From NCBI RefSeq assembly GCF_007747655.1, contig NZ_CP036274.1, forward strand, positions 4,278,001-4,342,000: DNA of 64,000 nucleotides. Reading direction: 5' to 3'. Positions within the stretch are counted from its first letter, which is position 1. Each line of letters opens with the position of its first letter. The notes below the pieces were generated by a model. That model saw only the letters and a list, made by a program, of their open reading frames with translations, was not told the origin of the DNA and searched no databases. Origin of the DNA: Anatilimnocola aggregata. Lineage in GTDB: Bacteria; Planctomycetota; Planctomycetia; Pirellulales; Pirellulaceae. Of this stretch, positions 17,348 through 26,534 are shown piece after piece. Position numbers and translations under genes: made by a program.

Positions 17348-19681
17348 TTAGCGCCTGCATAATTCAGCCATAAGCTTTTCGAGATCGGCGAGGTTCACCG
17401 GTTTGACCAGATGCCCGTCGCAACCCGCCTTGCGAGATTCCGCTCGATCGTTTTCCTGCCCCCAACCGGTCAGGGCAATAATTGTCATCGAGCGTCCCCA
17501 CGGTTGCTCGCGAATCTGCCGAGTGGCATCCAGTCCATTGAGTCGCGGAAGCCCGATATCCATGAGTATCACTTCCGGGCGAAAAGCTGACGCGGCTTCA
17601 ATCGCTTCGAGGCCATCGTGAGCCGTGGTCACTAAATTTCCTAAGCACCTAAGCATCATCGACATCGATAGTGCTCCATCCCGGTTATCGTCCACGACTA
17701 ACACGCGTCGCTGAGGATCGCGAGCAGCTTGGGCAAGTTCGGCCGGGGAAAGCGGGGCAGCAGTTTCCGCAATCGGTAAGCGGACGGTGAATGTGCTTCC
17801 CTGTCCTTCCGTGCTTTCGGCAGTGACTGAGCCACCGTGCATTTCGACCAGCCCTTTCACCAGTGCCAAACCAATACCCAGGCCACCCTTGCTCCGCTCG
17901 ATGCTGCGGTCAACCTGGCTGAACATATCGAAAATCGTTGGCAATGCATTTGCTGGGATGCCGATGCCGGTATCTTGCACGGTGATGATTGCCTCTCCGC
18001 CCACGCGCAGCGCCGATAAGGAGATTGTGCCGCCCCGGTGTGTGTACTTCGCGCTATTGGCAAGCAGATTTGCGAAGACCTGCGCTAGGCGTGTCAGGTC
18101 GGCGTCCAGCACAATGTCTTCCGGCGGCAGCAGAACAGTCAATTGGTGCCCGGCCTCTTTGATGGTGGGGCCTGTTGCCTCCACAGCGCTGGCGACAACT
18201 TCGGCGAGCGTCACTCGACTCGGCCGGAGTTCCATCTTATTGCGGGTGATTCTCGAAACGTCCAGCAGATCGTCGATCAGGCGCACCATGTGTGAAAGTT
18301 GGCGGTCCATCATCTCTCGAGCACTGGCGATGGTGGCGGCGTCCCCCTCTGCCAATCGCATCAGTTGCAGGCCATTGCGGATCGGGGCCAACGGGTTCCG
18401 AAGCTCGTGCGCCAGTAGCGCTAAAAAATCGTCTTTTTTTCGATCCGCGTCGCGTAGCGCCTCTTCGGCCTCCTTTCGTTCGGTGACATCGCGTGTGGTA
18501 CCGGCAACCGCCTCCACTTCGCCATTGGTTCCGAACACCGGAACAAGGATGTAGTCGTAAATCCGGCGACCAAAGGTACCGTTGAACGGCACTTCCCCTC
18601 GAACTGCCCTCCGTGTGGCGACTACTTCATCGATTTCTCGATCGTGCATGGCTGCATGCCACGGTTCGTAACCGATTTCCAGGCAGGTCTTCCCAATCGA
18701 CTCGTCCCAGCTGCGGCCCCACATCTTTAGCAGGCCTTCGTTGGCATAGGCGAATCGATGTTCGAGGTCGAAGACGTAAGCGAGGTCGGGCGTGTTGGAG
18801 AGTATCGTCTCATACAGTCGTTTGCGCCGCTGCGATTCGCTGGTGACGCGAGCCAGGTCGTCCTCAGTGCGTTTCCAGTCCGTAACGTCGATGACGACAC
18901 CGGGAAACCTGACAGGATGTCCCTTCGCATCGCGCTCGACCTTCCCTCGCGCAGTCACCCACTTCCATAAGCCGCCGGGTTGGGCAACGCGATAAGACGC
19001 TTCATAGCGATCTCCCGACTGAAGCACCCGTTCAATGAGCTTCTGCACGCGGGGCTGATCGTCGGGATGAATCGTCTCCATGATGCGAGAAATATTGCCA
19101 CCGGCGACATCGCCCGGTGCCACTGCAAACATGCGGGCGAGACTGGCATCTCCATAGAAACGATCCGCCTGTACTTCCCAACTCCAGGTGCCAATGGCAC
19201 CTGCATCCAGGGCTGCTTCCATTCGCGAGCGAATGTCGCGCAGTTCCTCTTCAGCTCGCTTGCGCCGAGTCACATCGCTGGCCGTTCCGAACCATTCAAC
19301 AATGTTGCCGTCAGCGTCGAGAATGGGAATGGCCCGCGAAAACGTCCATCCCAGCGAACCATCGACACGCTTAACCTGGTGCTCCAATTCAAACGTTTCT
19401 TTCGCTGCAATCGCGGTCTTAATCGCTTCCTTCACACGCGCGTGCTCGAACGCAGGTACATTCAGATCCAACCAGTTCGCGATCGGCTCGGCATTGCTAG
19501 TGACGAAGTCGCGGCCGTCGAGCGGTTGCATTTGCGACCAGTCCGCGCTCATGCGGAAGACAACGTCTGATGTAGCAGTGAGTAACGCGCGATGACGCTC
19601 CTCGCTCCGTCGCAATGCGTCCACAGGCCCGTGATTGGCGGGGAGGCTTTCGGAGGCTTTGGCAGGAAATGATCCGGTCAT
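17348..19681 (-). CDS. Hybrid sensor histidine kinase with three PAS domains and a receiver domain
   Basis: A 777-residue cytoplasmic protein with no membrane segment. Order: PAS about 20-142, PAS with PAC about 145-275 (GTWSWEVQADRFYG), PAS about 285-405 (ETILSNTPDLAYVFDLEHRF), HisKA with the phospho-acceptor His near 425 (ALLAHELRNPLAPIRNG), HATPase_c about 525-640 (NLLANSAKYTH, VQDTGIGIP, GLGIGLALVKGLVEMHGG) and a C-terminal receiver about 655-770 with the phospho-Asp in VILMDIGLPRLNG and the conserved VKPV lysine. It should sense an intracellular signal and pass phosphate to its receiver. No output regulator lies beside it. AGGA six bases before the ATG supports the start. A hairpin with a T-tract lies about 90 bases upstream. 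Confidence 0.93.
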   Translation of the reverse strand: MTGSFPAKASESLPANHGPVDALRRSEERHRALLTATSDVVFRMSADWSQMQPLDGRDFVTSNAEPIANWLDLNVPAFEHARVKEAIKTAIAAKETFELEHQVKRVDGSLGWTFSRAIPILDADGNIVEWFGTASDVTRRKRAEEELRDIRSRMEAALDAGAIGTWSWEVQADRFYGDASLARMFAVAPGDVAGGNISRIMETIHPDDQPRVQKLIERVLQSGDRYEASYRVAQPGGLWKWVTARGKVERDAKGHPVRFPGVVIDVTDWKRTEDDLARVTSESQRRKRLYETILSNTPDLAYVFDLEHRFAYANEGLLKMWGRSWDESIGKTCLEIGYEPWHAAMHDREIDEVVATRRAVRGEVPFNGTFGRRIYDYILVPVFGTNGEVEAVAGTTRDVTERKEAEEALRDADRKKDDFLALLAHELRNPLAPIRNGLQLMRLAEGDAATIASAREMMDRQLSHMVRLIDDLLDVSRITRNKMELRPSRVTLAEVVASAVEATGPTIKEAGHQLTVLLPPEDIVLDADLTRLAQVFANLLANSAKYTHRGGTISLSALRVGGEAIITVQDTGIGIPANALPTIFDMFSQVDRSIERSKGGLGIGLALVKGLVEMHGGSVTAESTEGQGSTFTVRLPIAETAAPLSPAELAQAARDPQRRVLVVDDNRDGALSMSMMLRCLGNLVTTAHDGLEAIEAASAFRPEVILMDIGLPRLNGLDATRQIREQPWGRSMTIIALTGWGQENDRAESRKAGCDGHLVKPVNLADLEKLMAELCRR

Positions 19682-20013
19682 GTCGATCCTGTTGGCCGCT
19701 GGGTCTGTTGTCCATTGACGCTACCAATCCTGCGCGTAGCAAATTCGCGAACGTCCCACCGCATCTTAACGAAAAAGCCCCCGACCGGACTAGGTTGAGC
19801 AGGGGCGATTGCAACACTTGTGCCGCCCCAAATATCTTCCGCGCCGCGGGGGTTGAAGTCGGGACATTTACTCGCTTTCGACCAACGTGGCTTTTGGCCA
19901 GCCAGCTAAGCGGATCGGCAATCGTTTGTGACGTATATTTTCGGGGGCATCTGCCTGCAGGGAAGCAACGGCAGAGCCGCTCGATGTTTTTAACTACGGT
20001 AAGGAAATGCTAC
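19682..20013. other. 332-base divergent intergenic region
   Basis: This separates the histidine kinase (minus) from the acetolactate decarboxylase (plus) and must hold promoters for both. The plus-strand frame of the decarboxylase stays open through it but has no recognisable protein before 20014. A minus-strand hairpin with a T-tract sits at 19772-19806. No clear -35/-10 pair was found; TATATT at 19934-19939 lacks a matching -35. Confidence 0.5.
19772..19806 (-). terminator. Possible minus-strand terminator or attenuator hairpin
   Basis: Read on the minus strand, GCCCC (19806-19802) pairs with GGGGC (19781-19777), with an inner ACC/GGT-type pairing around a six-base loop, followed directly by TTTTT (19776-19772). 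The stem is interrupted, so strength is uncertain. It lies in the leader of the histidine kinase gene, about 90 bases before its start. It could stop read-through from the minus-strand operon beginning near 24.7 kb or act as an attenuator. Confidence 0.35.
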
Positions 20014-20904
20014 ATGCGTTCGCTCGACATTCGAACACAAACCACCCTTACTCGTGGCCCGCGTCCGCATTCAGCAGTCGTATTGTTCGCCTCAACTGCA
20101 ATGTTGATCGTAGCCTTGCTTGGTACGGGATGTTCGCCATCGGCTACACCGGCGCAGGCAAGCACTTGCGATCATCACGTGGCATCCGATGCCAAGGACT
20201 CGCTCGTGCAGTTCTCGCTGCTGGCCGCTCTCGCGTCAGGCGATTACGAGAACGGTACTTCGCTGCGCGACGTTCTCGCCAGCGGCGACTTTGGCATCGG
20301 TACCTTTAGCCGTCTCGATGGCGAAATGATCGTCTTGAGCGGGCAGATGTACCAGGCCCTGGGTGACGGCACTATCCGACTTGCCAACCTGAACGGCTGC
20401 ACGCCGTTTGCCGCAGTGACGTTCTTTGAGGAAGATGGTCAGTTCGAACACCTGGCTGCTGCCACGCTGGACGATCTCGATACTCAACTCGATCGCAAGC
20501 TGCCACGTCGTAATTCGCCGTATGCGTTACGAATCGATGGGGAGTTCGCTCAACTCACACTCCGCAGCGTTCCCGCTCAGTCGCCGCCATTCCAGCCTCT
20601 GGTAAGCGTCGTCAAGCATCAGTCGACCTGGGCACATCAAAAAGTACGCGGAACCCTGGTTGGCTTTCGTTGCCCTAGTTGGGTCGGCACGCTGAACGTT
20701 CCCGGCTATCACTGGCACTTCCTAAGCGATGACCGCAAACTTGGTGGCCATGTGCTGGCCTGCGAATTCGGTGACGGTACATTGCGTTTTGACGAATGCA
20801 CTTCGCTGCTGATTCATCTGCCGCAGTCCACTGAATTCGATGCCTTCAACAACGACAGCGTCAAGCATCAAGACATTAATCAGATCGAACGTGAGCGGAA
20901 GTAA
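20014..20904 (+). CDS. budA: Exported alpha-acetolactate decarboxylase, probable lipoprotein
   Basis: A 296-residue protein. The ATG at 20014 has AAGGAA seven bases upstream and opens a signal peptide with a lipobox-like LLGTGC near residue 45, so it may be lipid-anchored. The mature part matches acetolactate decarboxylase: VQFSLLAALASGDYENGTS, GDFGIGTFSRLDGEM with the conserved Gly-rich and Glu residues, and GYHWHFLSDDRKLGGHVL with the zinc-ligand histidines. The enzyme converts alpha-acetolactate to acetoin. No acetolactate synthase or acetoin reductase is nearby. It is convergent with the CocE-like gene, with 15 bases between the stops. Confidence 0.9.
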   Translation: MRSLDIRTQTTLTRGPRPHSAVVLFASTAMLIVALLGTGCSPSATPAQASTCDHHVASDAKDSLVQFSLLAALASGDYENGTSLRDVLASGDFGIGTFSRLDGEMIVLSGQMYQALGDGTIRLANLNGCTPFAAVTFFEEDGQFEHLAAATLDDLDTQLDRKLPRRNSPYALRIDGEFAQLTLRSVPAQSPPFQPLVSVVKHQSTWAHQKVRGTLVGFRCPSWVGTLNVPGYHWHFLSDDRKLGGHVLACEFGDGTLRFDECTSLLIHLPQSTEFDAFNNDSVKHQDINQIERERK

Positions 20905-20919
20905 CCTCTTCGTTTGTGA

Positions 20920-22587
20920 CTACTTCAAGGCCGTTGCTACGGGGGCCAAAATGCGCGAGGCATGCAGCCGATTGTGATGCAGCGTGTTCACAGCTTTCAC
21001 GGCATTCTTAGGAAACTCAATCGTCTGCGCGTCGCCTGTCTGTGGATTGGGTTCGTACAGTGGAGCGCCGGTGCTGGCGATGGTCACACGAATGCGGTGC
21101 CCCTTGGCAAAGATTTGACTTAGCCAGCCGATATCAAAGGCCAACTTGTGAACTTCTCCCGGCACCAACAGCGCTTCGTGATCCAAGCCTTCGCGATAAC
21201 GGGCTCGCCACGGATACTCGACAATCACAATCGATCGCCCATCGGGATAGACATCGCTAATCCGCACCACAACGTCGGTATCGCGAGCTGTCGAGGAAAG
21301 CATTAATTCAGCCCGCACGCGGCCCGTCCATTCCACCGGTTCAGCCAGCGGCTCGGTCGTAAACGTCCGAACCTCGGCCTGCTTCTCGAATGGTCTCCCG
21401 TCCTTTGCTCCCAAAAATGCTGCGCCGGGCATTTGCATGGGGTTTAGCGGATCGCTCACGTAGCTCGTCGATCCCTGGATGCTGGTTGGTGGTACCGAAC
21501 TTAGGGCACCTTCCGCTTGCAAATAGAGCGGAGACATTTCCACTCGCGGCGGCCAGTCGTCGGCAGTTCGCCAAACATTGCCCGGCGCACCTTCGTCACC
21601 GACGGCCCCCATGACGTAGTACCGCACGGCAGGCTCACGCTCGATGCCGTTCTCCTTTTCCTTGAGCCAATAATCGAACCAGCGAACCATGTGCTCGTGC
21701 TCGGGCCAGGTGGCATTCGCGGGATAAACCAGTTCGCCCACGCGGCTCCCTTTGTTCAATCGGCCATGCAGCCACGGGCCAATAATCAACTGCTGCTTGC
21801 CGCGCGAGTCGGGCCCGCCCTTGTGCTGACGTCCTTGAAAACTGGCAATCGAACCTTGATTCATGAAGTCGTACCAGCTGCCGATGGTGAAGCAGGGAAC
21901 ATTCATCTTGTCGAAGTGAAGCGAACAGTCTTCATCGCGCCAGTAGTCGTCGTAATGCGGATGGCGAAACCACTCGGCAACTAGCTGGCGATTGTCCTCC
22001 GGATTGCGACACACTTTTTCCATGGTGGCGAAGCGCGTGGGACGCGTGATGCCACCGAGGCGATAGCCTTCCTGAAATAGACTCAGCCCGGTATCGACCA
22101 TGTATTGGCACTTCAAATGCGGCGGCTGAGTCACCGCCAAGTAGTTTTGTGCATAGCCTCCTTGCGAACTGCCAAAGGTTCCTACTTTGCCCGTCGACCA
22201 CGACTGCGCGGCCAGCCACTCACAAGTGTCGTAGCCATCTTTCAGCTCTCCCCAAGCGAGCGCGCGATAGCCAACCCAAGTCCCCTCCGAAAGATGCGTC
22301 CCACGGAAGTTGACCAGCGCTACGACATAGCCACTTTCTGCGAGCTTGGCCGCTGCTTTGCGAGTGGCAGCGCCACGCAGGTCCGCGTAACGTTGTTCGA
22401 ACACGACGGGCCACGGGCCCAAGCCCGGTGGAATATAGAGATAGGCGGACAGTCGCTTGCCGTCGCGCATCGGAATCATCTCATGCCGCTCGGTGATCGT
22501 TCCGAGATCAACAGTCGGTTGAGCTGCCGCAATAACAGGCCCCAGGCCGAGCAGAAATGCGATGAAGAGCAGATAGCGCTGGTTCAT
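20920..22587 (-). CDS. Exported CocE/NonD family hydrolase (X-Pro dipeptidyl-peptidase-like)
   Basis: A 555-residue protein with a signal peptide (LLFIAFLLGLGPVIAAAQP). The alpha/beta-hydrolase domain has GTFGSSQGGYAQNYLAV with the nucleophile Ser near residue 140, then a C-terminal jelly-roll of the S15/CocE type (EWTGRVRAELMLSSTARDTD, DVYPDGRSIVI, KGHRIRVTIASTGAP). Family members cleave esters or N-terminal dipeptides; the substrate is unknown. Its ATG overlaps the stop of the PLP-enzyme gene (ATGA, 22584-22587), so it is the last gene of a three-gene minus-strand operon. Confidence 0.9.
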   Translation of the reverse strand: MNQRYLLFIAFLLGLGPVIAAAQPTVDLGTITERHEMIPMRDGKRLSAYLYIPPGLGPWPVVFEQRYADLRGAATRKAAAKLAESGYVVALVNFRGTHLSEGTWVGYRALAWGELKDGYDTCEWLAAQSWSTGKVGTFGSSQGGYAQNYLAVTQPPHLKCQYMVDTGLSLFQEGYRLGGITRPTRFATMEKVCRNPEDNRQLVAEWFRHPHYDDYWRDEDCSLHFDKMNVPCFTIGSWYDFMNQGSIASFQGRQHKGGPDSRGKQQLIIGPWLHGRLNKGSRVGELVYPANATWPEHEHMVRWFDYWLKEKENGIEREPAVRYYVMGAVGDEGAPGNVWRTADDWPPRVEMSPLYLQAEGALSSVPPTSIQGSTSYVSDPLNPMQMPGAAFLGAKDGRPFEKQAEVRTFTTEPLAEPVEWTGRVRAELMLSSTARDTDVVVRISDVYPDGRSIVIVEYPWRARYREGLDHEALLVPGEVHKLAFDIGWLSQIFAKGHRIRVTIASTGAPLYEPNPQTGDAQTIEFPKNAVKAVNTLHHNRLHASRILAPVATALK

Positions 22588-23591
22588 GATTCACGAGTCC
22601 AATTGCGAAAGGCTGTTTCATCGACATTGCGGCCACTGACGACCACAACCACGTCGCCATCGCCGCTCAGGTCAATCTGCCCGCTCAGCAGCGCTGCCGC
22701 AGTAATGGCGCCTGAAGGCTCCGTGCGAAGTCCATGCTGTTCATAAAGCCAGCGCATCGCCTGTTGCGTCGCCGCATCTGGAATGGCCAACGATTGCTTC
22801 ACCAGCTTCTGCAAGATTGGCCAGTTATGCTCGCCAACGTCGTACGACAACAGGCCATCGCAGATGCTGCTCGGCCGTTCCAACCGCACTCGTGAACCCG
22901 CAGCCAGCGATTGGCGAAAATCATCGGCCCCAGCAGGTTCCACCCCAATAATGTTGGCCTGAGGAAAACCGTCGGCAATGGCAATTGCCTGGCCGGCCAT
23001 CAGTCCTCCGCCGCTCACGGCACAGAAGAAATGGGAGATGCCGCGACCATCGCGTTGTAAGTCGCGCACCACTTCGAGAGCCCCGACGCCATTGCCGGCA
23101 ATTACAAAAGGATCGTCGTAGGGCGAGGCCTGGATTGCCTGCTCTTGCTCGGCGATCTCCCGCGTAATGCGATCGCGTTCCCCCGTTTGATGGTCGCGCG
23201 CGATGTCGTAGGTTCTCACTTCCGCACCGAAGGAGCGAGTGCGTTCGAACTTGATGCGCGGGGCTGTTTCTGGCATCACCACAATCACGCGTTTCTGGTA
23301 CCGCATGCCCGCGAACGCGATGCCCGAAGCAAAGTTGCCGGACGAGTGCGCGGCAACAGGACTGTCACCAATTCGTTCCAGCGAGTTTGCCATCCAATTC
23401 AGCGCGCCCAGCAGCTTGAAGGAGCCAGCTGGAGTCCAACCATAGTCCTTCAGCCAGACTCGCCTGCTTGCTGGGAGCTTTAGCTCGCGTTCCAACGCAT
23501 AGGAGCGAATGAGAGGCGCGGGAGACACATGCTGGCGAATCACTTGTTCCGCAGCATGAACATCGGCAATGGTGGCAATTTTGAAAGACAT
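22584..23591 (-). CDS. Threonine dehydratase/serine racemase-like PLP enzyme
   Basis: A 335-residue fold-type II PLP enzyme. The Schiff-base lysine lies in AGSFKLLGALN near residue 54, substrate binding in AHSSGNFASG, and phosphate binding in CAVSGGGLMAG. The ending VVVVSGRNVD is typical of threonine dehydratase-like proteins. Such enzymes deaminate or racemise Ser/Thr; which one cannot be told. I use the ATG at 23591; a TTG two codons earlier is possible. There is no regulatory ACT domain and no signal peptide. It lies in one operon with the hydrolase before it (9-base gap) and the CocE-like gene after it (4-base overlap). Confidence 0.9.
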   Translation of the reverse strand: MSFKIATIADVHAAEQVIRQHVSPAPLIRSYALERELKLPASRRVWLKDYGWTPAGSFKLLGALNWMANSLERIGDSPVAAHSSGNFASGIAFAGMRYQKRVIVVMPETAPRIKFERTRSFGAEVRTYDIARDHQTGERDRITREIAEQEQAIQASPYDDPFVIAGNGVGALEVVRDLQRDGRGISHFFCAVSGGGLMAGQAIAIADGFPQANIIGVEPAGADDFRQSLAAGSRVRLERPSSICDGLLSYDVGEHNWPILQKLVKQSLAIPDAATQQAMRWLYEQHGLRTEPSGAITAAALLSGQIDLSGDGDVVVVVSGRNVDETAFRNWTRES

Positions 23592-23600
23592 GCGCAACTG

Positions 23601-24707
23601 CTATTTCTTGTGCTGCAGAAGTTTGTCTAAAAACTGATACGACTCTTCGCGCACGTCGGGAGGAAAGTCGTGCCCGCATTCCGGATAGCGAACCTGCAAA
23701 CGATCGGGGACCTGCCATAATTCATACACTTCGCGTACCACGGGGATTGCCTTCTTCACGCCGGCCACATCAAAGTTGCTATCTCGCATGGGCGAGCAGG
23801 AAAAGAAACCGCGCGGCGCGAGGGCTGAAATCAGTTCGTAAAAGTCGAACGGCAGGCGACTCGCTTCAGCGCCGTATTCGCTCCGAATGCGCGGCGCGTA
23901 TCGTTCGCCGGACCAGCCGCTGATCTTGCCGCCTTCATAGTCTGGCATGGGTGTCCAGCCGCAACTGGTGACGACCGCCTGCACTCGAGAATCGAACACA
24001 CCGAGAAAGATCGAGTTGTGACCTCCGAGTGAATGACCGATAGCTGCAATCCGCTTCGCATCGACGTTCTCGTGCCTGGCGAGCAGATCGACGCAACGCA
24101 TGTGATTCCAGATTCCCTTCATCGAGCCCGACAAATAGCGATCCTTACTGAAGTCATACGAATACTCGCCCAACGACGGATAGTCCGGCGCGATCACCAC
24201 GTAACCGCGCTCGACCAATTCGCGCCCATAGTGCAAATTCTTCAGTCCACTGAGGCCAACCACCTCATCCTTGCCAAGTTTGCCGTTTGTCTGATGGATG
24301 GCAATGATCCCCGGTACTATCCCCTTCAGCCCCTTGGGAACCAACAGCCAGGCCAGCAGCGAATCTCCGTCATCCACTTCAATCTTCAGCTTCTCGCGGG
24401 TGTGAGTTTCGGTCTCTGCGCGACTCCCTGGTACCACTTCAAATTTCACTGGCCCCAACTGGCTCCGATCGGGCAGTGGGCCGAAGACCGCCTCGACCCC
24501 GACGATAATATCCTTGCGGCGGCGCTCCCAGTCGGCCCGCGATTGCACGGGCTGCTCCGTCCCTTGATCGTCGACGAAGTACATCACCCGTTGATGATTC
24601 TTGGCTCGCGGCGTGGGAAGTTCATGCGCCCAGCAGAGGCAAATTCGGCCAGAGCTTGGGGCCATCAGTGCCAGTGCCACGATTAATGGGAGCAGGCGAT
24701 TGAACAT
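23601..24707 (-). CDS. Exported alpha/beta-hydrolase (dienelactone hydrolase/acetyl-esterase-like)
   Basis: A 368-residue protein with a signal peptide (LLPLIVALALMAPSSG). The nucleophile elbow is AAIGHSLGGHNS near residue 226; SCSPMRDSNFD and YPECGHDFPPD supply likely catalytic Asp and His. IIAIHQTNGKLGKDEV resembles the oxyanion strand of planctomycete acetylxylan-esterase-like proteins, many of which cluster with sulfatases or glycosidases. The exact ester is unknown. First gene of the operon running to 20920; 168 bases separate it from the divergent FAD oxidoreductase. Confidence 0.85.
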   Translation of the reverse strand: MFNRLLPLIVALALMAPSSGRICLCWAHELPTPRAKNHQRVMYFVDDQGTEQPVQSRADWERRRKDIIVGVEAVFGPLPDRSQLGPVKFEVVPGSRAETETHTREKLKIEVDDGDSLLAWLLVPKGLKGIVPGIIAIHQTNGKLGKDEVVGLSGLKNLHYGRELVERGYVVIAPDYPSLGEYSYDFSKDRYLSGSMKGIWNHMRCVDLLARHENVDAKRIAAIGHSLGGHNSIFLGVFDSRVQAVVTSCGWTPMPDYEGGKISGWSGERYAPRIRSEYGAEASRLPFDFYELISALAPRGFFSCSPMRDSNFDVAGVKKAIPVVREVYELWQVPDRLQVRYPECGHDFPPDVREESYQFLDKLLQHKK

Positions 24708-24875
24708 GACCGTCTTGGGAAGGATAAAGATGGAAGTATCTCTTGGGCGAAGTTGACCGAGAGTCTACGCGGTGCGAAGTTCGCGCCACGGCGTGTGAGC
24801 GAGATTATATTGGTTCCTCCGCGCGGCCACTATCAGGCGGCACTCGTTTAGTCGTAACAGCAAGGAACTCCTGCG

Positions 24876-26519
24876 ATGAATTCATTGGGTGTACGGCTGC
24901 TGTTGTTGTCCGTGGTGATGCTTAGCACTGGTACTGTCCTTCGCGCAGAAGAGCAGGCCTATGACGTGGTGGTGGTTGGCGGAACGCCGGGAGGGATCGC
25001 GGCAGCTGTCACGGCAGGAAGACTCGGCCGGCGCGTGGCACTGGTGGAGTACCACGATCATCTCGGCGGCATGTCGGCCTCCGGTTTGGGCAAGAGCGAC
25101 GTCGAAAACCGGGCGATGATCGGCGGACTATTTCAAGAATTTACCCAGCGCATCTTCGCTCATTATGTGAAGACCTACGGCACTGATAGCGAAAACGCAC
25201 AGCTTTGCCGCGAAGGCTACTACTTTGAACCAGCGGTCGCGGAACATGTATTCGAAGGGCTGATTCGCGAGCAGCCGACAATAGCAGTCATCAAGGGAGC
25301 CCGGCTCAAGTCGGCGGAAGTGGTCGAACAGTGTGTGCGGTCGATTGAGGTGGTTTCGCGGGGCGATGGAACCGCGCTCCGATTGGCTGCGCCGGTCTTC
25401 ATCGACGCAACTTACGAGGGGGACCTATATGCCGCAGCCGGAGCCGAGTTTCGCCTTGGGCGCGAATCGCGCGCGGAATTCAAGGAGCCTCACGCGGGGG
25501 TTGTTTACTTTGACTATCAAAAGCACGAGTTTCTGAATGGGTCGTCAGGCGCTGCCGACGAGCGACTGCCGGCGTATACGTATCGACTTTGTTTGACGAC
25601 AGACCCGAAGAACGCGCAGCCGCTAACGGAGCCTCCCGCCGATTACGACCGACGCAATTACCTCGGCTACTTCGACGACCTGGCTGCGGGTCGACTGGCT
25701 GGTCCGAAGGTCTTCAAGGCAGGCCGCGGTTACAACCCGGCTCATTTCGATACGCTGGTGCGAGCGCTATCGGTGACAGAGATTCCGAATGGCAAGACCG
25801 ATGTGAACATCAATCCTCGTCCCTTGGGCTTTCCATTTTGCGAGGAAAATAAGGGCTATGTCGGCGGCGACGATGCTACCCGCCAGCGGATTTGCACTCG
25901 ACATCGCAACCTGACGCTCGGGCTGTTGTGGTTTTTGCAGCACGACGAGCAAGTTCCTGCCGCACACCGCGAATTGGCTCGCCAATATCATCTCCCCAAG
26001 GACGAGTTCACCGACAACGGTCATTTTCCCTTTCAGCTATACGTGCGTGAGGCCCGGCGCTTAGTGGGTGAGTACACATTGACCGAGCACGATATTACGG
26101 GCGATGGCCGCGATCGTCGGCCGCGTCAGCAGCCGGACACTGTAGCCGTGGGTGAGTTCCCCATCGATAGCTTTCCTTGCCGGAAACGGCAGCCCGGCGA
26201 CGACTTGGTGCTCGAAGGTTATCTTGGCATGCTGGACTACATCACGCGGCCTTATGAGATCCCTTATCGGATCATGATTCCGAAAAAGATCGACGGCTTG
26301 ATCGTCCCCGTAGCTGCCTCTACCACGCACGTGGCCTACTCATCCATTCGGATGGAGCCAACCTGGATGTCGCTCGGGCAAGCTGCCGGAGCTGCCGCCC
26401 ATTTGGCAATTAAAGGCGACAAATCGCCACGTCGAGTGTCGATTCCCGACCTGCAACAGTTGCTCAAGAGCCAGGGGCAGGTGCTCAAACATAGCGAGCC
26501 GAAGCAACCGTCGAAATGA
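24876..26519 (+). CDS. Exported FAD-dependent oxidoreductase
   Basis: A 547-residue protein with a signal peptide (VRLLLLSVVMLSTGTVLRAEE). YDVVVVGGTPGGIAAAVTAG at about residues 29-48 is the FAD dinucleotide-binding motif, followed by the acidic ribose-binding VALVEYHDHLGG and MSASGLGKSD, typical of the FAD_oxidored family (Pfam PF12831 type). The C-terminal SSIRMEPTWMSLGQAAGAAA completes the FAD fold. Substrate unknown; in planctomycetes such proteins accompany polysaccharide degradation. AAGGAAC about eight bases before the ATG supports the start. It is convergent with the large caspase gene, 15 bases away. Confidence 0.88.
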   Translation: MNSLGVRLLLLSVVMLSTGTVLRAEEQAYDVVVVGGTPGGIAAAVTAGRLGRRVALVEYHDHLGGMSASGLGKSDVENRAMIGGLFQEFTQRIFAHYVKTYGTDSENAQLCREGYYFEPAVAEHVFEGLIREQPTIAVIKGARLKSAEVVEQCVRSIEVVSRGDGTALRLAAPVFIDATYEGDLYAAAGAEFRLGRESRAEFKEPHAGVVYFDYQKHEFLNGSSGAADERLPAYTYRLCLTTDPKNAQPLTEPPADYDRRNYLGYFDDLAAGRLAGPKVFKAGRGYNPAHFDTLVRALSVTEIPNGKTDVNINPRPLGFPFCEENKGYVGGDDATRQRICTRHRNLTLGLLWFLQHDEQVPAAHRELARQYHLPKDEFTDNGHFPFQLYVREARRLVGEYTLTEHDITGDGRDRRPRQQPDTVAVGEFPIDSFPCRKRQPGDDLVLEGYLGMLDYITRPYEIPYRIMIPKKIDGLIVPVAASTTHVAYSSIRMEPTWMSLGQAAGAAAHLAIKGDKSPRRVSIPDLQQLLKSQGQVLKHSEPKQPSK

Positions 26520-26534
26520 TCGGCAGGCTAGCAC

